Assembly (NCBI RefSeq): GCF_002844575.1
Contig: NZ_PIQO01000025.1
Location: forward strand, 17,308-52,830
From: Heyndrickxia camelliae
GTDB lineage: Bacteria; Bacillota; Bacilli; Bacillales; Bacillaceae_C
DNA length: 35,523 bases
Reading direction: 5' to 3'
The position numbers and the translations under genes are program-made. The notes under the pieces were generated by a model, which was given only the letters and a program-made list of their open reading frames with translations, made no database searches and had not been told where the DNA came from. Below are positions 1 to 6,845 of the stretch, one piece after another; within the stretch, counting starts at the first letter, position 1, and each line of letters starts with the position of its first letter.

Positions 1-6
1 CAAAAA

Positions 7-48
7 AAAGCGAAAGCGCCTTGCTCTTCCGATAGGCCGAGCTGGACA
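7..48. repeat. dispersed intergenic hairpin repeat, copy A
   Basis: The stretch begins with AGCGAAAGCGCCTTGC and ends GCTGGACAAGG, with CCTTG/CAAGG-type self-complementarity around a CCGATAGGCC core. It shares the AGCGnAAGC start and the CGATAGGC/CTATCGG core with copies near 10462, 15461 and 20539. It looks like a degenerate member of a genome-dispersed Bacillaceae intergenic repeat. Function unknown; the left edge may continue outside the window. Confidence 0.5.
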
Positions 49-53
49 AGGAT

Positions 54-90
54 AAATGGTTAGCAGAGATGCTAGCCATTTTTTTATTTT
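54..90 (+). terminator. rho-independent terminator, rightward
   Basis: An 11-bp stem (54-64 with 71-81, one G-U pair) has the 6-base loop AGAGAT and is followed by a run of T on the + strand. The - strand lacks a good U tract, so it should end a rightward transcript entering from the left of the window; the gene it serves is not visible. Confidence 0.6.
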
Positions 91-97
91 ACAAGCA

Positions 98-140
98 AAA
101 AAGGACATTCCTCTTAACAAGAAGAATGTCCTTTTTATTT
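98..140. terminator. bidirectional terminator after yabR
   Basis: Perfect 13-bp inverted repeat (98-110 with 124-136), GGACATTC/GAATGTCC flanked by A and T runs on both sides, 13-base loop. It sits about 45 bases beyond the yabR stop and would end leftward yabR transcripts; it is symmetric enough to work on either strand. Confidence 0.85.
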
Positions 141-182
141 ATGAAGGTTCCCTTCACCTGCTATATGTTAATAGACAGCAAG

Positions 183-587
183 TTAGCCTCGTCTAGCACC
201 ACGACCGCCGCGTTTTGACTCGGTATGGCGTTTTAATGAAGATAGACGATCTTCACTATCCTTTAAAAAACGAGCCATTTTCTGCTCGAAATTTTCTTTT
301 GGGCGTTGGTTAAAACTTGGTTTATTATGACGTGGTTTCTGAGTTGGTGCCTGTTCCTTCGCTTTTCGAATCGATAAACCAATTTTGCCATCTTTCTCAA
401 CATTAATGACTTTTACTTGGACCTCATCGCCAACTTTCAAATGCTCATTAATATCCTTCACATAGTTATCCGCTACTTCACTAATGTGAACAAGTCCTGT
501 TGAGCCTTCTGGCAACTCGACAAACGCTCCAAAATTAGTGATCCCTGTTACTTTCCCTTGTAACTTGCTGCCTACTTCGATCGACAT
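183..587 (-). CDS. yabR: S1-domain RNA-binding protein YabR
   Basis: A 134-residue protein with one S1 RNA-binding domain at about residues 4-75 (VGSKLQGKVTGITNFGAFVE, then GLVHISE and KIGLSIRKA), followed by a basic tail ending RGGRGARRG. The family includes general stress protein 13 and is thought to bind RNA or ribosomes; the exact role in Bacillus is unsettled. The Shine-Dalgarno AGGAGG lies 12 bases before the ATG, a long spacing, but the residues after this Met match the family start. It is the last gene of the cluster and has its own sigma-A promoter overlapping the end of divIC, so it can be expressed apart from cell division genes. Confidence 0.93.
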   Translation of the reverse strand: MSIEVGSKLQGKVTGITNFGAFVELPEGSTGLVHISEVADNYVKDINEHLKVGDEVQVKVINVEKDGKIGLSIRKAKEQAPTQKPRHNKPSFNQRPKENFEQKMARFLKDSEDRLSSLKRHTESKRGGRGARRG

Positions 588-635
588 AAAAAATAATTTC
601 CTCCTTAAAAAGATAAAAGATAAAGCTTAATATAT

Positions 636-665
636 ATTATATCGGACGTTAAAAAAGAGTGTCAA
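636..665 (-). promoter_or_regulatory. sigma-A promoter of yabR
   Basis: On the - strand TTGACA (660-665), an 18-base spacer and TATAAT (636-641) match both consensus hexamers exactly. The -35 box overlaps the divIC stop codon. Confidence 0.85.
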
Positions 666-1069
666 TAAGACACATCTTTATCCTCATCCTTCTTTTTCTT
701 GTCATCTGGGATGTTAAAAATTATTTCCCCCTTTTCAGAAAGGAAATATTCACTTCTAGCTAGCTTTGCAATATAATTATCATCGTTCAATTTTACTACC
801 TCATCCTGAAGATAGGACTTTTTTTTCTTTAAATCAGCCAGCTTTTTCTCAAGCTTCACTTTTTCTGCTTGTTTTGCCTCTAGCTGATGGTTTCTCGAAA
901 TGAGTGTAGAAACCAATAAATATACCGATGCAACCGCGATAATACCGAATACAACCAATCTGCGAAAAAGTAATTTTTTCCTTCTTGCCTTTACTTTCTC
1001 TTTCACCATTTGCTGTTTTGTATACGCATTTTCCATCGAAGTAATATTTTTTTCTTTCCTAACACCCAT
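662..1069 (-). CDS. divIC: septum formation initiator DivIC (FtsB family)
   Basis: This 135-residue bitopic membrane protein belongs to the FtsB/DivIC family, which forms the FtsL-DivIB-DivIC divisome subcomplex and helps activate septal peptidoglycan synthesis. A basic cytoplasmic stretch (to about 36) precedes one membrane segment (about 37-57), then an extracytoplasmic coiled coil (about 62-97) and the conserved YIAKLARSEYFLSEKGE motif (99-115). The tail is lysine and aspartate rich. AGGAGG lies 7 bases before the ATG. It follows yabP-yabQ at a 38-base gap, the same order as in B. subtilis, so it may be partly cotranscribed with these sporulation genes; no clear promoter of its own was found. 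Confidence 0.95.
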   Translation of the reverse strand: MGVRKEKNITSMENAYTKQQMVKEKVKARRKKLLFRRLVVFGIIAVASVYLLVSTLISRNHQLEAKQAEKVKLEKKLADLKKKKSYLQDEVVKLNDDNYIAKLARSEYFLSEKGEIIFNIPDDKKKKDEDKDVSY

Positions 1070-1107
1070 CTCTAAACCTCCTATCTCTGCTTCTTATAAA
1101 GCTCGAA

Positions 1108-1746
1108 CTACTTTTTATAAAAGATGCCAAATATATATTTCCAAATATATATAAATTTATTCTTAATGTTTTTAAAAAAACCTGCTAATCTTATAGATAA
1201 CTTTTCGACGGATTTTTTAATTGATTCAGGCAGCAGTTTCCAAAATAATGCAAAAATCCATTTTAACGGAGAAAAAATTATCTTTATGACCCATAATAAC
1301 ATCTGTACTATCACTTTTACAAGAGACAATAGTACCTTTCCTAATGTGATGGTTAAGGTAACAAATGCCAGCACAATCCATTTTATAGGATTAAAAATCA
1401 GTGACATAAATAATTTTACTATAAATTGGTAGATCAATATGACTGCACTGATTAAAATTTCAAGTAATTTCAAATAAATATTTTTCATTAATGCCTGGTA
1501 TGCTGCAAAACCACAGACTAAGGCCACAAATATATAAAAACGGATTTCTCCATAGTTGACTAAAAACAAAATATAGAAGACGGCTAGTCCCTGTATTAAC
1601 CAAAACATCACATCATTGATGAATACAATCCACCTTTTTCGTTTGCCTCTTTGAAGGAAACGGTTATACGTATCAAGGGAGGCACCAAAAATGCTTCCCA
1701 TCGCGATCATGGCAAGCATTGTGTAAAACTGCGTGGTTAAGCTCAT
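1108..1746 (-). CDS. yabQ: spore cortex protein YabQ, multipass membrane protein
   Basis: This 212-residue hydrophobic protein has about five predicted membrane segments (roughly 5-23, 43-65, 70-88, 95-120, 125-160) and a basic C-terminus. In B. subtilis, YabQ is made in the mother cell under sigma-E, localises to the forespore membrane and is needed for cortex formation. Its ATG overlaps the yabP TGA in an ATGA, and no separate Shine-Dalgarno precedes it, so translation is probably coupled to yabP. Homology is judged from length, topology and the exact neighbourhood; sequence motifs in this family are weak. Confidence 0.9.
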   Translation of the reverse strand: MSLTTQFYTMLAMIAMGSIFGASLDTYNRFLQRGKRKRWIVFINDVMFWLIQGLAVFYILFLVNYGEIRFYIFVALVCGFAAYQALMKNIYLKLLEILISAVILIYQFIVKLFMSLIFNPIKWIVLAFVTLTITLGKVLLSLVKVIVQMLLWVIKIIFSPLKWIFALFWKLLPESIKKSVEKLSIRLAGFFKNIKNKFIYIWKYIFGIFYKK

Positions 1747-2048
1747 CGGAATAGCTTGCTAAAGAAACCTTTAGCTTTCTCCCCATGATGTTCATCTAAA
1801 TATACGAGGTCAAAGACCTTCCCTTTAATGGAAACAATTCCTCTTTCTACATCTAAATTTTTCATTTGCAAATTTTGTCCACGTATCGCTAAAAACCCCA
1901 TTACCGTTTCCAATAAAAACTCTTCATTATCAAAACTATCAACCTGCTTTACACCTGTAATGTCTAAAAGCTTCCTCCCTCTCATAATGACATCATGCTC
2001 TTGATTTACATTTTTTCCACTAGAAGGTGTATCATAATATTGACTCAA
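1743..2048 (-). CDS. yabP: sporulation protein YabP
   Basis: A 101-residue protein of the YabP/YqfC family, which adopts a small beta-rich fold and is made under sigma-E in B. subtilis. The central block HDVIMRGRKLLDITGV and ESFDNEEF-like VDSFDNEEFLLETVMG, then GFLAIRGQNL, are characteristic. I chose the TTG at 2048 (protein begins SQYYDTPSSG after Met): it gives the family length of about 100, and GGGGG lies six bases upstream. A longer reading from an upstream TTG at 2093 would add 15 residues with no good ribosome site. The gene is coupled to yabQ by an ATGA overlap. Confidence 0.88.
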   Translation of the reverse strand: MSQYYDTPSSGKNVNQEHDVIMRGRKLLDITGVKQVDSFDNEEFLLETVMGFLAIRGQNLQMKNLDVERGIVSIKGKVFDLVYLDEHHGEKAKGFFSKLFR

Positions 2049-2120
2049 CTCAATCCCCCGCTTTCCGTATTCCTGGCCATACTTAAAATTCAAGCTGTTT
2101 ATAACTAGTCCAAGCTATAT

Positions 2121-2142
2121 AATCATGTGTATGACGCAGAGG
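2121..2142 (-). promoter_or_regulatory. weak candidate sigma-E -10 element for yabP
   Basis: On the - strand CATACACA lies in the yabP leader and matches seven of eight positions of the sigma-E -10 (CATACAnT). The expected -35 region about 14 bases upstream is poor (GTTCTTT-like). It is offered only because yabPQ is known to be sigma-E dependent in B. subtilis. Confidence 0.3.
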
Positions 2143-2302
2143 ACAAAAAAAGAACAAGCCTATAAAGAAAAGCAATAGTGCCTGTTTATCGGCGTATGAA
2201 TGAGTGAAATTAAGCTTCCAAATTTCACCTTCGTAGTCTTGACTGAGATAAAGAAAAACGTACGGAGGCAGTTCTTTAACCAATAATACTTGTTCCTCTA
2301 TT

Positions 2303-2324
2303 AAAAAACTCCCTAAAAAGGGAG
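2303..2324 (-). terminator. terminator after rqcP
   Basis: On the - strand CTCCC and GGGAG (2309-2313 with 2320-2324) enclose a six-base loop and are followed by TTTTTT. It sits directly after the rqcP stop and separates the yabM-yabN-rqcP unit from yabP-yabQ. Confidence 0.75.
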
Positions 2325-2327
2325 CAT

Positions 2328-2600
2328 CTACTCTTGGTTGATACGTTCGTCTTTAAGGACAGTATACATACCGGCAGCATCCTCTTTACGAGTATTTTCC
2401 TGCAGGTTTTCTACCTTTACCGTTACTAGTCTCTGACCGAAGCGAACAACAAGCTCATCGCCAATTTTCACATTTGAACTCGCCTTTGCCTGCTGACCAT
2501 TTATCGTGATTCTTCCTTGATCCGCTACTTCCTTTGCAAGGGTTCTTCTTTTTATTAATCTTGAAACTTTTAAAAATTTATCTAATCTCATTGTTGTCAT
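2328..2600 (-). CDS. rqcP: ribosome quality control protein RqcP (YabO), S4 domain
   Basis: A 90-residue S4-domain RNA-binding protein (domain about 4-65, RLDKFLKVSRLIKRRTLAKE, then GRITING and VKIGDELVVRFG). In B. subtilis, RqcP works with RqcH on stalled 50S subunits and supports alanine tailing of nascent chains; it is the Hsp15 homologue. The ATG at 2600 is chosen because AGAGGTGG lies 5 bases upstream; the next ATG (2591, product begins MRLDKF as in B. subtilis) has a 14-base spacing. It follows the yabN stop by 11 bases and is translated from the same message. Confidence 0.93.
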   Translation of the reverse strand: MTTMRLDKFLKVSRLIKRRTLAKEVADQGRITINGQQAKASSNVKIGDELVVRFGQRLVTVKVENLQENTRKEDAAGMYTVLKDERINQE

Positions 2601-2611
2601 GATTTCCACCT

Positions 2612-4069
2612 CTATAATCCTGCTTTTTTTGCTTGATTCCAAAATTGATCAAGTTCTGCTAATGTAAAATCAGAAAATGTTTTACCTCTTGATTCTACTT
2701 GTTCCTCTATAAATTGGAATCTTCTTTTAAACTTCTGATTTGTCATTTCAAGTGCTTCTTCCGGATAAATGGATAATAAACGACCTACATTCACCATTGC
2801 AAATAACAGATCTCCAAACTCTGATATCTGCTTCTGTTTATCCTTTTTCGTTATCTCTTCCTGAAATTCCTTCATTTCCTCAATCACTTTTTTCCAAGCT
2901 TCTTCCGCCCGATCCCAATCAAAGCCGAGTTTGGATGCACTCTTTTGGTATTCATATGCCCTAATCAATGCTGGCAAACCCTTTCCAACTTCATCTAAAA
3001 CAGTTTTTTGGGCTCCGTGCCCTTTTTCCTGCCCTTTTATTTCATTCCAATTCTTCAATACAACCTCCACATCTTTTGCAACAGTATCACCAAAAACATG
3101 CGGATGTCTGCGAATCATTTTATCAGAAATTCCTTCTATTACATCCTCTATTGAAAACATCCCTTCATCTTCCCCAATTTGTGCATGCAGCATAACTTGA
3201 AGTAGAACATCCCCGAGCTCCTCAACAATATGATCTATATCATCTTCATCAATTGCTTCTAATAATTCATAGGATTCTTCTATTAAATATTTTTTTAAAG
3301 AGAGATGCGTTTGCTTCTTATCCCATGGACAGCCATTCGGTCCCCTTAACTCCGCAATGATAGACCGCAAAGCAGAAAATTCCTTTAGTAATGTTTTTTT
3401 CATTGGAGGTACATAAACGCTTGTTAAATTATTGATTTCGACCTGGCGATCCAATTCATATAAAGGAATTTGTTTAATAGATTCCTCTTTTGAACCAGCC
3501 GCAGTTACGATAAACACATTATAATCATCTGGATATTTTTCCATCAATGTTAATTTCACATTAGAAGCACTAAACGCATCATACACCTGTCCAATAATGA
3601 GGTGTTGGTTGGTACGAATATCGTCCCTATGTAAATCAGTTCCATCTAACAACTGAAATCCTTCAATCGGATCTGCTTTAACAGCCGCAAATAAAGGGTC
3701 AATAAAGCTTTGACCTCCACCTATAAGAATTTCAATCCCTTGTTTCTCTCCTCTTTCCAATAATAATTGAACGGTCTTTTCTGCAACGAGCGGATGTCCC
3801 GGTACAGCATAAACAATATTTTCGTTTTTCGCAGCTGTGAGCAAGCTTTCTGTAATTTCCTCATACACTTCTTCAAATTGGTCATTTCGCTCATACACAT
3901 TATCAAAGCTAACAAAATGAATACCTTCTGCTTCCAAATCACTTACAACCGGATGTTCCTTCGTTCTCAAAAAAAGCACTTTAGCATTCTTGACTAATTT
4001 ATAAATACCTAAAGGCAGCTGATCAATATCGCCGGCTCCCAATCCAATAACCATAATTTGATTGCTCAT
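2612..4069 (-). CDS. yabN: MazG-type nucleotide pyrophosphohydrolase with SAM-methylase-like domain (YabN)
   Basis: A 485-residue two-domain protein. The N-terminal half (about 4-220) is tetrapyrrole/SAM-methylase-like, with VIGLGAGDIDQLPLGIYKL and the GxPxV-like YAVPGHPLVAEKT. The C-terminal half is MazG, with EESYE (264-268) and EELGD (283-287) giving the EExxE...ExxD metal site, and a second, more degenerate MazG repeat near EFGDLLFAMVNVGRL. MazG enzymes hydrolyse nucleoside triphosphates to monophosphates and PPi and are thought to clear non-canonical nucleotides. No methylation substrate is known for the N-terminal half. Length matches B. subtilis YabN (about 489). It lies 6 bases after yabM. 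Confidence 0.93.
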   Translation of the reverse strand: MSNQIMVIGLGAGDIDQLPLGIYKLVKNAKVLFLRTKEHPVVSDLEAEGIHFVSFDNVYERNDQFEEVYEEITESLLTAAKNENIVYAVPGHPLVAEKTVQLLLERGEKQGIEILIGGGQSFIDPLFAAVKADPIEGFQLLDGTDLHRDDIRTNQHLIIGQVYDAFSASNVKLTLMEKYPDDYNVFIVTAAGSKEESIKQIPLYELDRQVEINNLTSVYVPPMKKTLLKEFSALRSIIAELRGPNGCPWDKKQTHLSLKKYLIEESYELLEAIDEDDIDHIVEELGDVLLQVMLHAQIGEDEGMFSIEDVIEGISDKMIRRHPHVFGDTVAKDVEVVLKNWNEIKGQEKGHGAQKTVLDEVGKGLPALIRAYEYQKSASKLGFDWDRAEEAWKKVIEEMKEFQEEITKKDKQKQISEFGDLLFAMVNVGRLLSIYPEEALEMTNQKFKRRFQFIEEQVESRGKTFSDFTLAELDQFWNQAKKAGL

Positions 4070-4075
4070 CTAATA

Positions 4076-5653
4076 CTATCTCTCCTTATTCGTAAAAATT
4101 CGAAAAAGCCTTTCACCAAATGGAAGAAAAAGAACGTCCTCTCTTAAAAATACTTTGAAGCACATTATGGAAATAATATATGCAGCTCCACCAATCACAA
4201 CTCCAGACAGTGCAAGAATAACACTTGAAAGCCGGTTAGAAGGAAGAAAACTTTCTAAGCATATTAGCCAAATTTGCAATACTAGAGTCATAATAAACGC
4301 AGAGGCAAGCACTTTTATATAAAATAACGCCGGTAATTTTCCTATTTTTAACTTTCTAAGTTCCTTCATAAAAAAAACTGCTACCATACATAAGGAAAGG
4401 ACCGTAGCTACAGATGCTCCTAATGTCCCAAATTTAGGAACAAGGAGTTGGTTAGTAAGAAATTTCACGATTACTCCAATCACCATATATAAGGCAGGAA
4501 TGTATACACGACCGATACCTTGTAAAATACCCGTTATGGTTAAAATGATAGAACTAAAAAGGATGGATACGGAAAATACCGCCAGTACAAGAGAACCATG
4601 ATCGTTTTTGAAAAGCATGATATTAGTCGGATGAATGATATTGATTAATCCAATAGCCGATCCTATCCCGACAATAATGCTTATTTTTAAAGCAATACCC
4701 ACTTTTTCCTTTAAACTAGATAAGTCTCCATTTTGAAATGCTCCCGAAATTAAAGGCACCAATGTTAAGGACAAAGAGGTAGCCACTATGGTTCCTAATT
4801 GTAATAATGGTTGCCCACGGTCATAGATTCCTTTTAGGCTTTTGGCTTCCCCAATAGAAACCCCAGATTTTGTTAATAGAGCATAGATATCTAAGGAATC
4901 AACAAATTGGAATAAAACCAACATCATCCCACTGATACAAATTGCTAAGCCTTGCAGCAAAAAAGTTTTCTTCCCTAATATCATCGGCGAAACCCTTACT
5001 GACAGTGGATGCCTATTTCTAAACCAAAGCAAGAACCAGATTAATACCAAAAGGGATACCACTCCGCCGATAACCGAGCCAATAAGCGCCCCTTCACCAG
5101 CTATATATAAGGAGTAGCCCTTCCTTACTAAAAAATAGGTCAAGAGTAAAATAGATGCCACTCTAATAAATTGCTCCGTTACTTGTGATATAGCTGTTGG
5201 AAGCATGCTCCCTATCCCTTGAAAGAAACCCCTTATAACAGAGATAAATGGTACCAGCAAAAAAGAAAAGGCAATAATCCTTATTAATGGCCCTAATTTT
5301 GAATCCCCCATTAAGTCTGCTATATATGGAGCTCCGATGAAAAAAAGCAAAAACAAAATAATCCCCAATGAACTTAGCATTAGAAAGATGGATTTCATCA
5401 TTTGCTTTATATTACTATTTGCTGCTTCACCCTCTGCAATAAATTTCGAAATAATCACAGGAAAACCATAAGTAGCTAAAGAGATGGCAACTCCATAAAT
5501 TGGATATATTTGTTGATATATGTAAAAACCTACATCCCCTACTATATTTTGGAACGGCACACGATAAACAGCACTAAGGATTTTTGTAATCGTTGCTGCA
5601 ATGGTTAAAATCAATGCTCCTTTAAATAACTTTTTGGAATCCTCCTGAGGCAA
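4076..5653 (-). CDS. yabM: SpoVB-like polysaccharide/lipid flippase YabM
   Basis: A 525-residue, very hydrophobic protein with about 14 membrane segments, of the MOP superfamily (SpoVB/MurJ-like, PST-type). The start KKLFKGALILTIAATITKIL and PFQNIVGDVGFYIYQQIYPIYG match YabM of B. subtilis. Relatives move lipid-linked precursors across the membrane; the YabM substrate is unknown. I chose the TTG at 5653, with AGGAAGG eight bases upstream. An ATG 66 bases further upstream is open in frame, but a good extended -10 promoter (5687-5692) lies between the two, so the longer product is unlikely. It heads the yabM-yabN-rqcP unit. Confidence 0.87.
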   Translation of the reverse strand: MPQEDSKKLFKGALILTIAATITKILSAVYRVPFQNIVGDVGFYIYQQIYPIYGVAISLATYGFPVIISKFIAEGEAANSNIKQMMKSIFLMLSSLGIILFLLFFIGAPYIADLMGDSKLGPLIRIIAFSFLLVPFISVIRGFFQGIGSMLPTAISQVTEQFIRVASILLLTYFLVRKGYSLYIAGEGALIGSVIGGVVSLLVLIWFLLWFRNRHPLSVRVSPMILGKKTFLLQGLAICISGMMLVLFQFVDSLDIYALLTKSGVSIGEAKSLKGIYDRGQPLLQLGTIVATSLSLTLVPLISGAFQNGDLSSLKEKVGIALKISIIVGIGSAIGLINIIHPTNIMLFKNDHGSLVLAVFSVSILFSSIILTITGILQGIGRVYIPALYMVIGVIVKFLTNQLLVPKFGTLGASVATVLSLCMVAVFFMKELRKLKIGKLPALFYIKVLASAFIMTLVLQIWLICLESFLPSNRLSSVILALSGVVIGGAAYIISIMCFKVFLREDVLFLPFGERLFRIFTNKER

Positions 5654-5686
5654 ATTCTTCGACCTTCCTATCCTAAAATATGTCGT

Positions 5687-5695
5687 ATTATAGCA
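5687..5695 (-). promoter_or_regulatory. extended -10 sigma-A promoter of yabM
   Basis: On the - strand TGCTATAAT is a perfect extended -10 element. The -35 region (TTCCCC at 18 bases) is weak, as is common for this promoter class. Its position rules against the upstream ATG as the yabM start. Confidence 0.65.
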
Positions 5696-5876
5696 TATCA
5701 TACGGAAAAGGGGGAACATAACAAAAGCTGTTAAATCCTTTTCTTTATTTGTTATAAGTCGTAGTTGACTTGGATATGAAACGTCTTTATTCCCAAAAGG
5801 TTTATACTTTTAATACTTGAATAAAGCTGAAATAAGTTCTGTATGATAAGAAACAAATTAAAGAAAAACCCATTCA

Positions 5877-5907
5877 AAAAAGAAGAAGCAGGCTATTTAC
5901 CCGCTTC
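5877..5907 (-). terminator. terminator after spoVT
   Basis: On the - strand GAAGCGGG and CCTGCTTC (5900-5907 with 5885-5892) form an 8-bp stem with one G-U pair and a seven-base loop, followed by TTCTTTTTT. It starts about 20 bases after the spoVT stop. Confidence 0.85.
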
Positions 5908-5926
5908 AAACCATTTCTGTAGAGTT

Positions 5927-6463
5927 TTACTGCTCCATTTGTCTTGCCAAAAATCCGGCAGCTGTTTCTGTTGCTTTTTGTTCCACTTCACCGATAGTCC
6001 GGTCTTTTGAGAAAATAACTACTGCACCAATCGGATCTCCATTTGCAACTATTGGGGAAATAGTATAGGAGGAAAGCTCTTCTTCGTAACCATCTACCAA
6101 TGTTGCTTGTCCCTTATTGGTAACAAGAATTGGGTTACGATCCTCCATTGCTTTTTCGATAATTTCACCAATGTTTTTATTTAAGTAGTCCTTTTTCGAT
6201 CCTCCTGCAACAGCAATTACTGCATCTCTATCACAGATCAATACCTGGCTCGTTAAGCTGTCATATAATGCTTCAGCATATTCCTTTGCAAAATCGCTTA
6301 ACTCACTAATAGGAGAATATTTCTTTAAAATGACTTCCCCGTCCCGATCAACAAAAATTTCCAACGGGTCCCCTTCTCGGATACGTAATGTTCTGCGGAT
6401 TTCTTTTGGAATTACAACTCTTCCTAAATCATCAATACGACGAACAATTCCAGTTGCTTTCAT
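5927..6463 (-). CDS. spoVT: stage V sporulation regulator SpoVT (AbrB family)
   Basis: A 178-residue transcription factor. Residues 1-50 are an AbrB-type swapped-hairpin DNA-binding domain (MKATGIVRRIDDLGRVVIPK), and about 56-178 form a GAF-like domain. In B. subtilis, SpoVT is made in the forespore under sigma-G and tunes the sigma-G regulon. The ATG at 6463 is chosen because it gives the exact family length and start, with GTGAGG nine bases upstream; the open frame extends 30 codons further but those residues are not family-like. A well-matched sigma-G promoter lies about 90 bases upstream. Compare the second AbrB-type protein in this window, AbrB itself at 27188. Confidence 0.96.
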   Translation of the reverse strand: MKATGIVRRIDDLGRVVIPKEIRRTLRIREGDPLEIFVDRDGEVILKKYSPISELSDFAKEYAEALYDSLTSQVLICDRDAVIAVAGGSKKDYLNKNIGEIIEKAMEDRNPILVTNKGQATLVDGYEEELSSYTISPIVANGDPIGAVVIFSKDRTIGEVEQKATETAAGFLARQMEQ

Positions 6464-6553
6464 CTTATGTTGCCTCACTTTCATCAGATGATTTTTATTC
6501 GGCATCTCACTGCCTAATTTGTAAATGAATGAATCTTTTACCAACGTTGTCAT

Positions 6554-6583
6554 TAGTATCTTTCATCTAGGAAGTTCTATACA
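6554..6583 (-). promoter_or_regulatory. sigma-G promoter of spoVT
   Basis: On the - strand TGTATA (6578-6583), a 17-base spacer and GATACTA (6554-6560) match the sigma-G pattern (TGnATA, 17-18, CATACTA) at 12 of 13 informative bases. spoVT is a known sigma-G gene in B. subtilis. Confidence 0.75.
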
Positions 6584-6794
6584 TGTGAGTTAATTTTTTG
6601 GCCCAAAAAATACAAATACGCTTGACACCTGGCCCTTCGGTGAATGGATGAGTTAATTTGAAGTGTGATATACCGTCGTTGACCAGTCGTAGGGATGATA
6701 CGAAAAAATTCACATGCAGATAGGCACTGGAGTTCATGTTTTTTATATTGTTTCATTACCTCCATTGCTCAGAAAATAAACCTTGTTATTGGAT

Positions 6795-6834
6795 TAAAAG
6801 GAAGAACATTACAACCTAACCGGCCGTAATGTTC
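6795..6834 (-). terminator. terminator after mfd
   Basis: On the - strand GAACATTAC and GTAATGTTC (6826-6834 with 6804-6812) form a perfect 9-bp stem around a 13-base GC-rich loop, followed by TTCCTTTTAA. It starts about 12 bases after the mfd stop. Confidence 0.8.
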
Positions 6835-6845
6835 TCCTCAGGTTC

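Larger units (their letters stand above)
6464..6845. other. intergenic region mfd-spoVT (382 bases)
   Basis: It holds the mfd terminator at the right end and the spoVT promoter and leader at the left end. The middle (about 6584-6795) has a short open frame on the - strand with no ribosome site or recognisable product, and a small CACC/GGTG hairpin near 6627-6643. I see no gene or RNA that I can name there. Confidence 0.5.

Noticed and set aside
54-90. tRNA gene at the left edge (B. subtilis has tRNAs after yabR)
   Set aside because: The stem does not fold as a cloverleaf and lacks T-loop GGTTCGAATCC and acceptor pairing; it is a terminator.
1124-1432. 102-codon + strand frame antisense to yabQ
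   Set aside because: Shadow of yabQ; low-complexity antisense of a hydrophobic protein.
2083-2283. 66-codon - strand frame upstream of yabP
   Set aside because: Starts after the rqcP terminator without a ribosome site and overlaps the yabP 5' region in another frame; no family resemblance.
6577-6765. 62-codon - strand frame between mfd and spoVT
   Set aside because: It runs into the spoVT promoter, with no homology that I can recognise. A GAGG-like site before it is weak.
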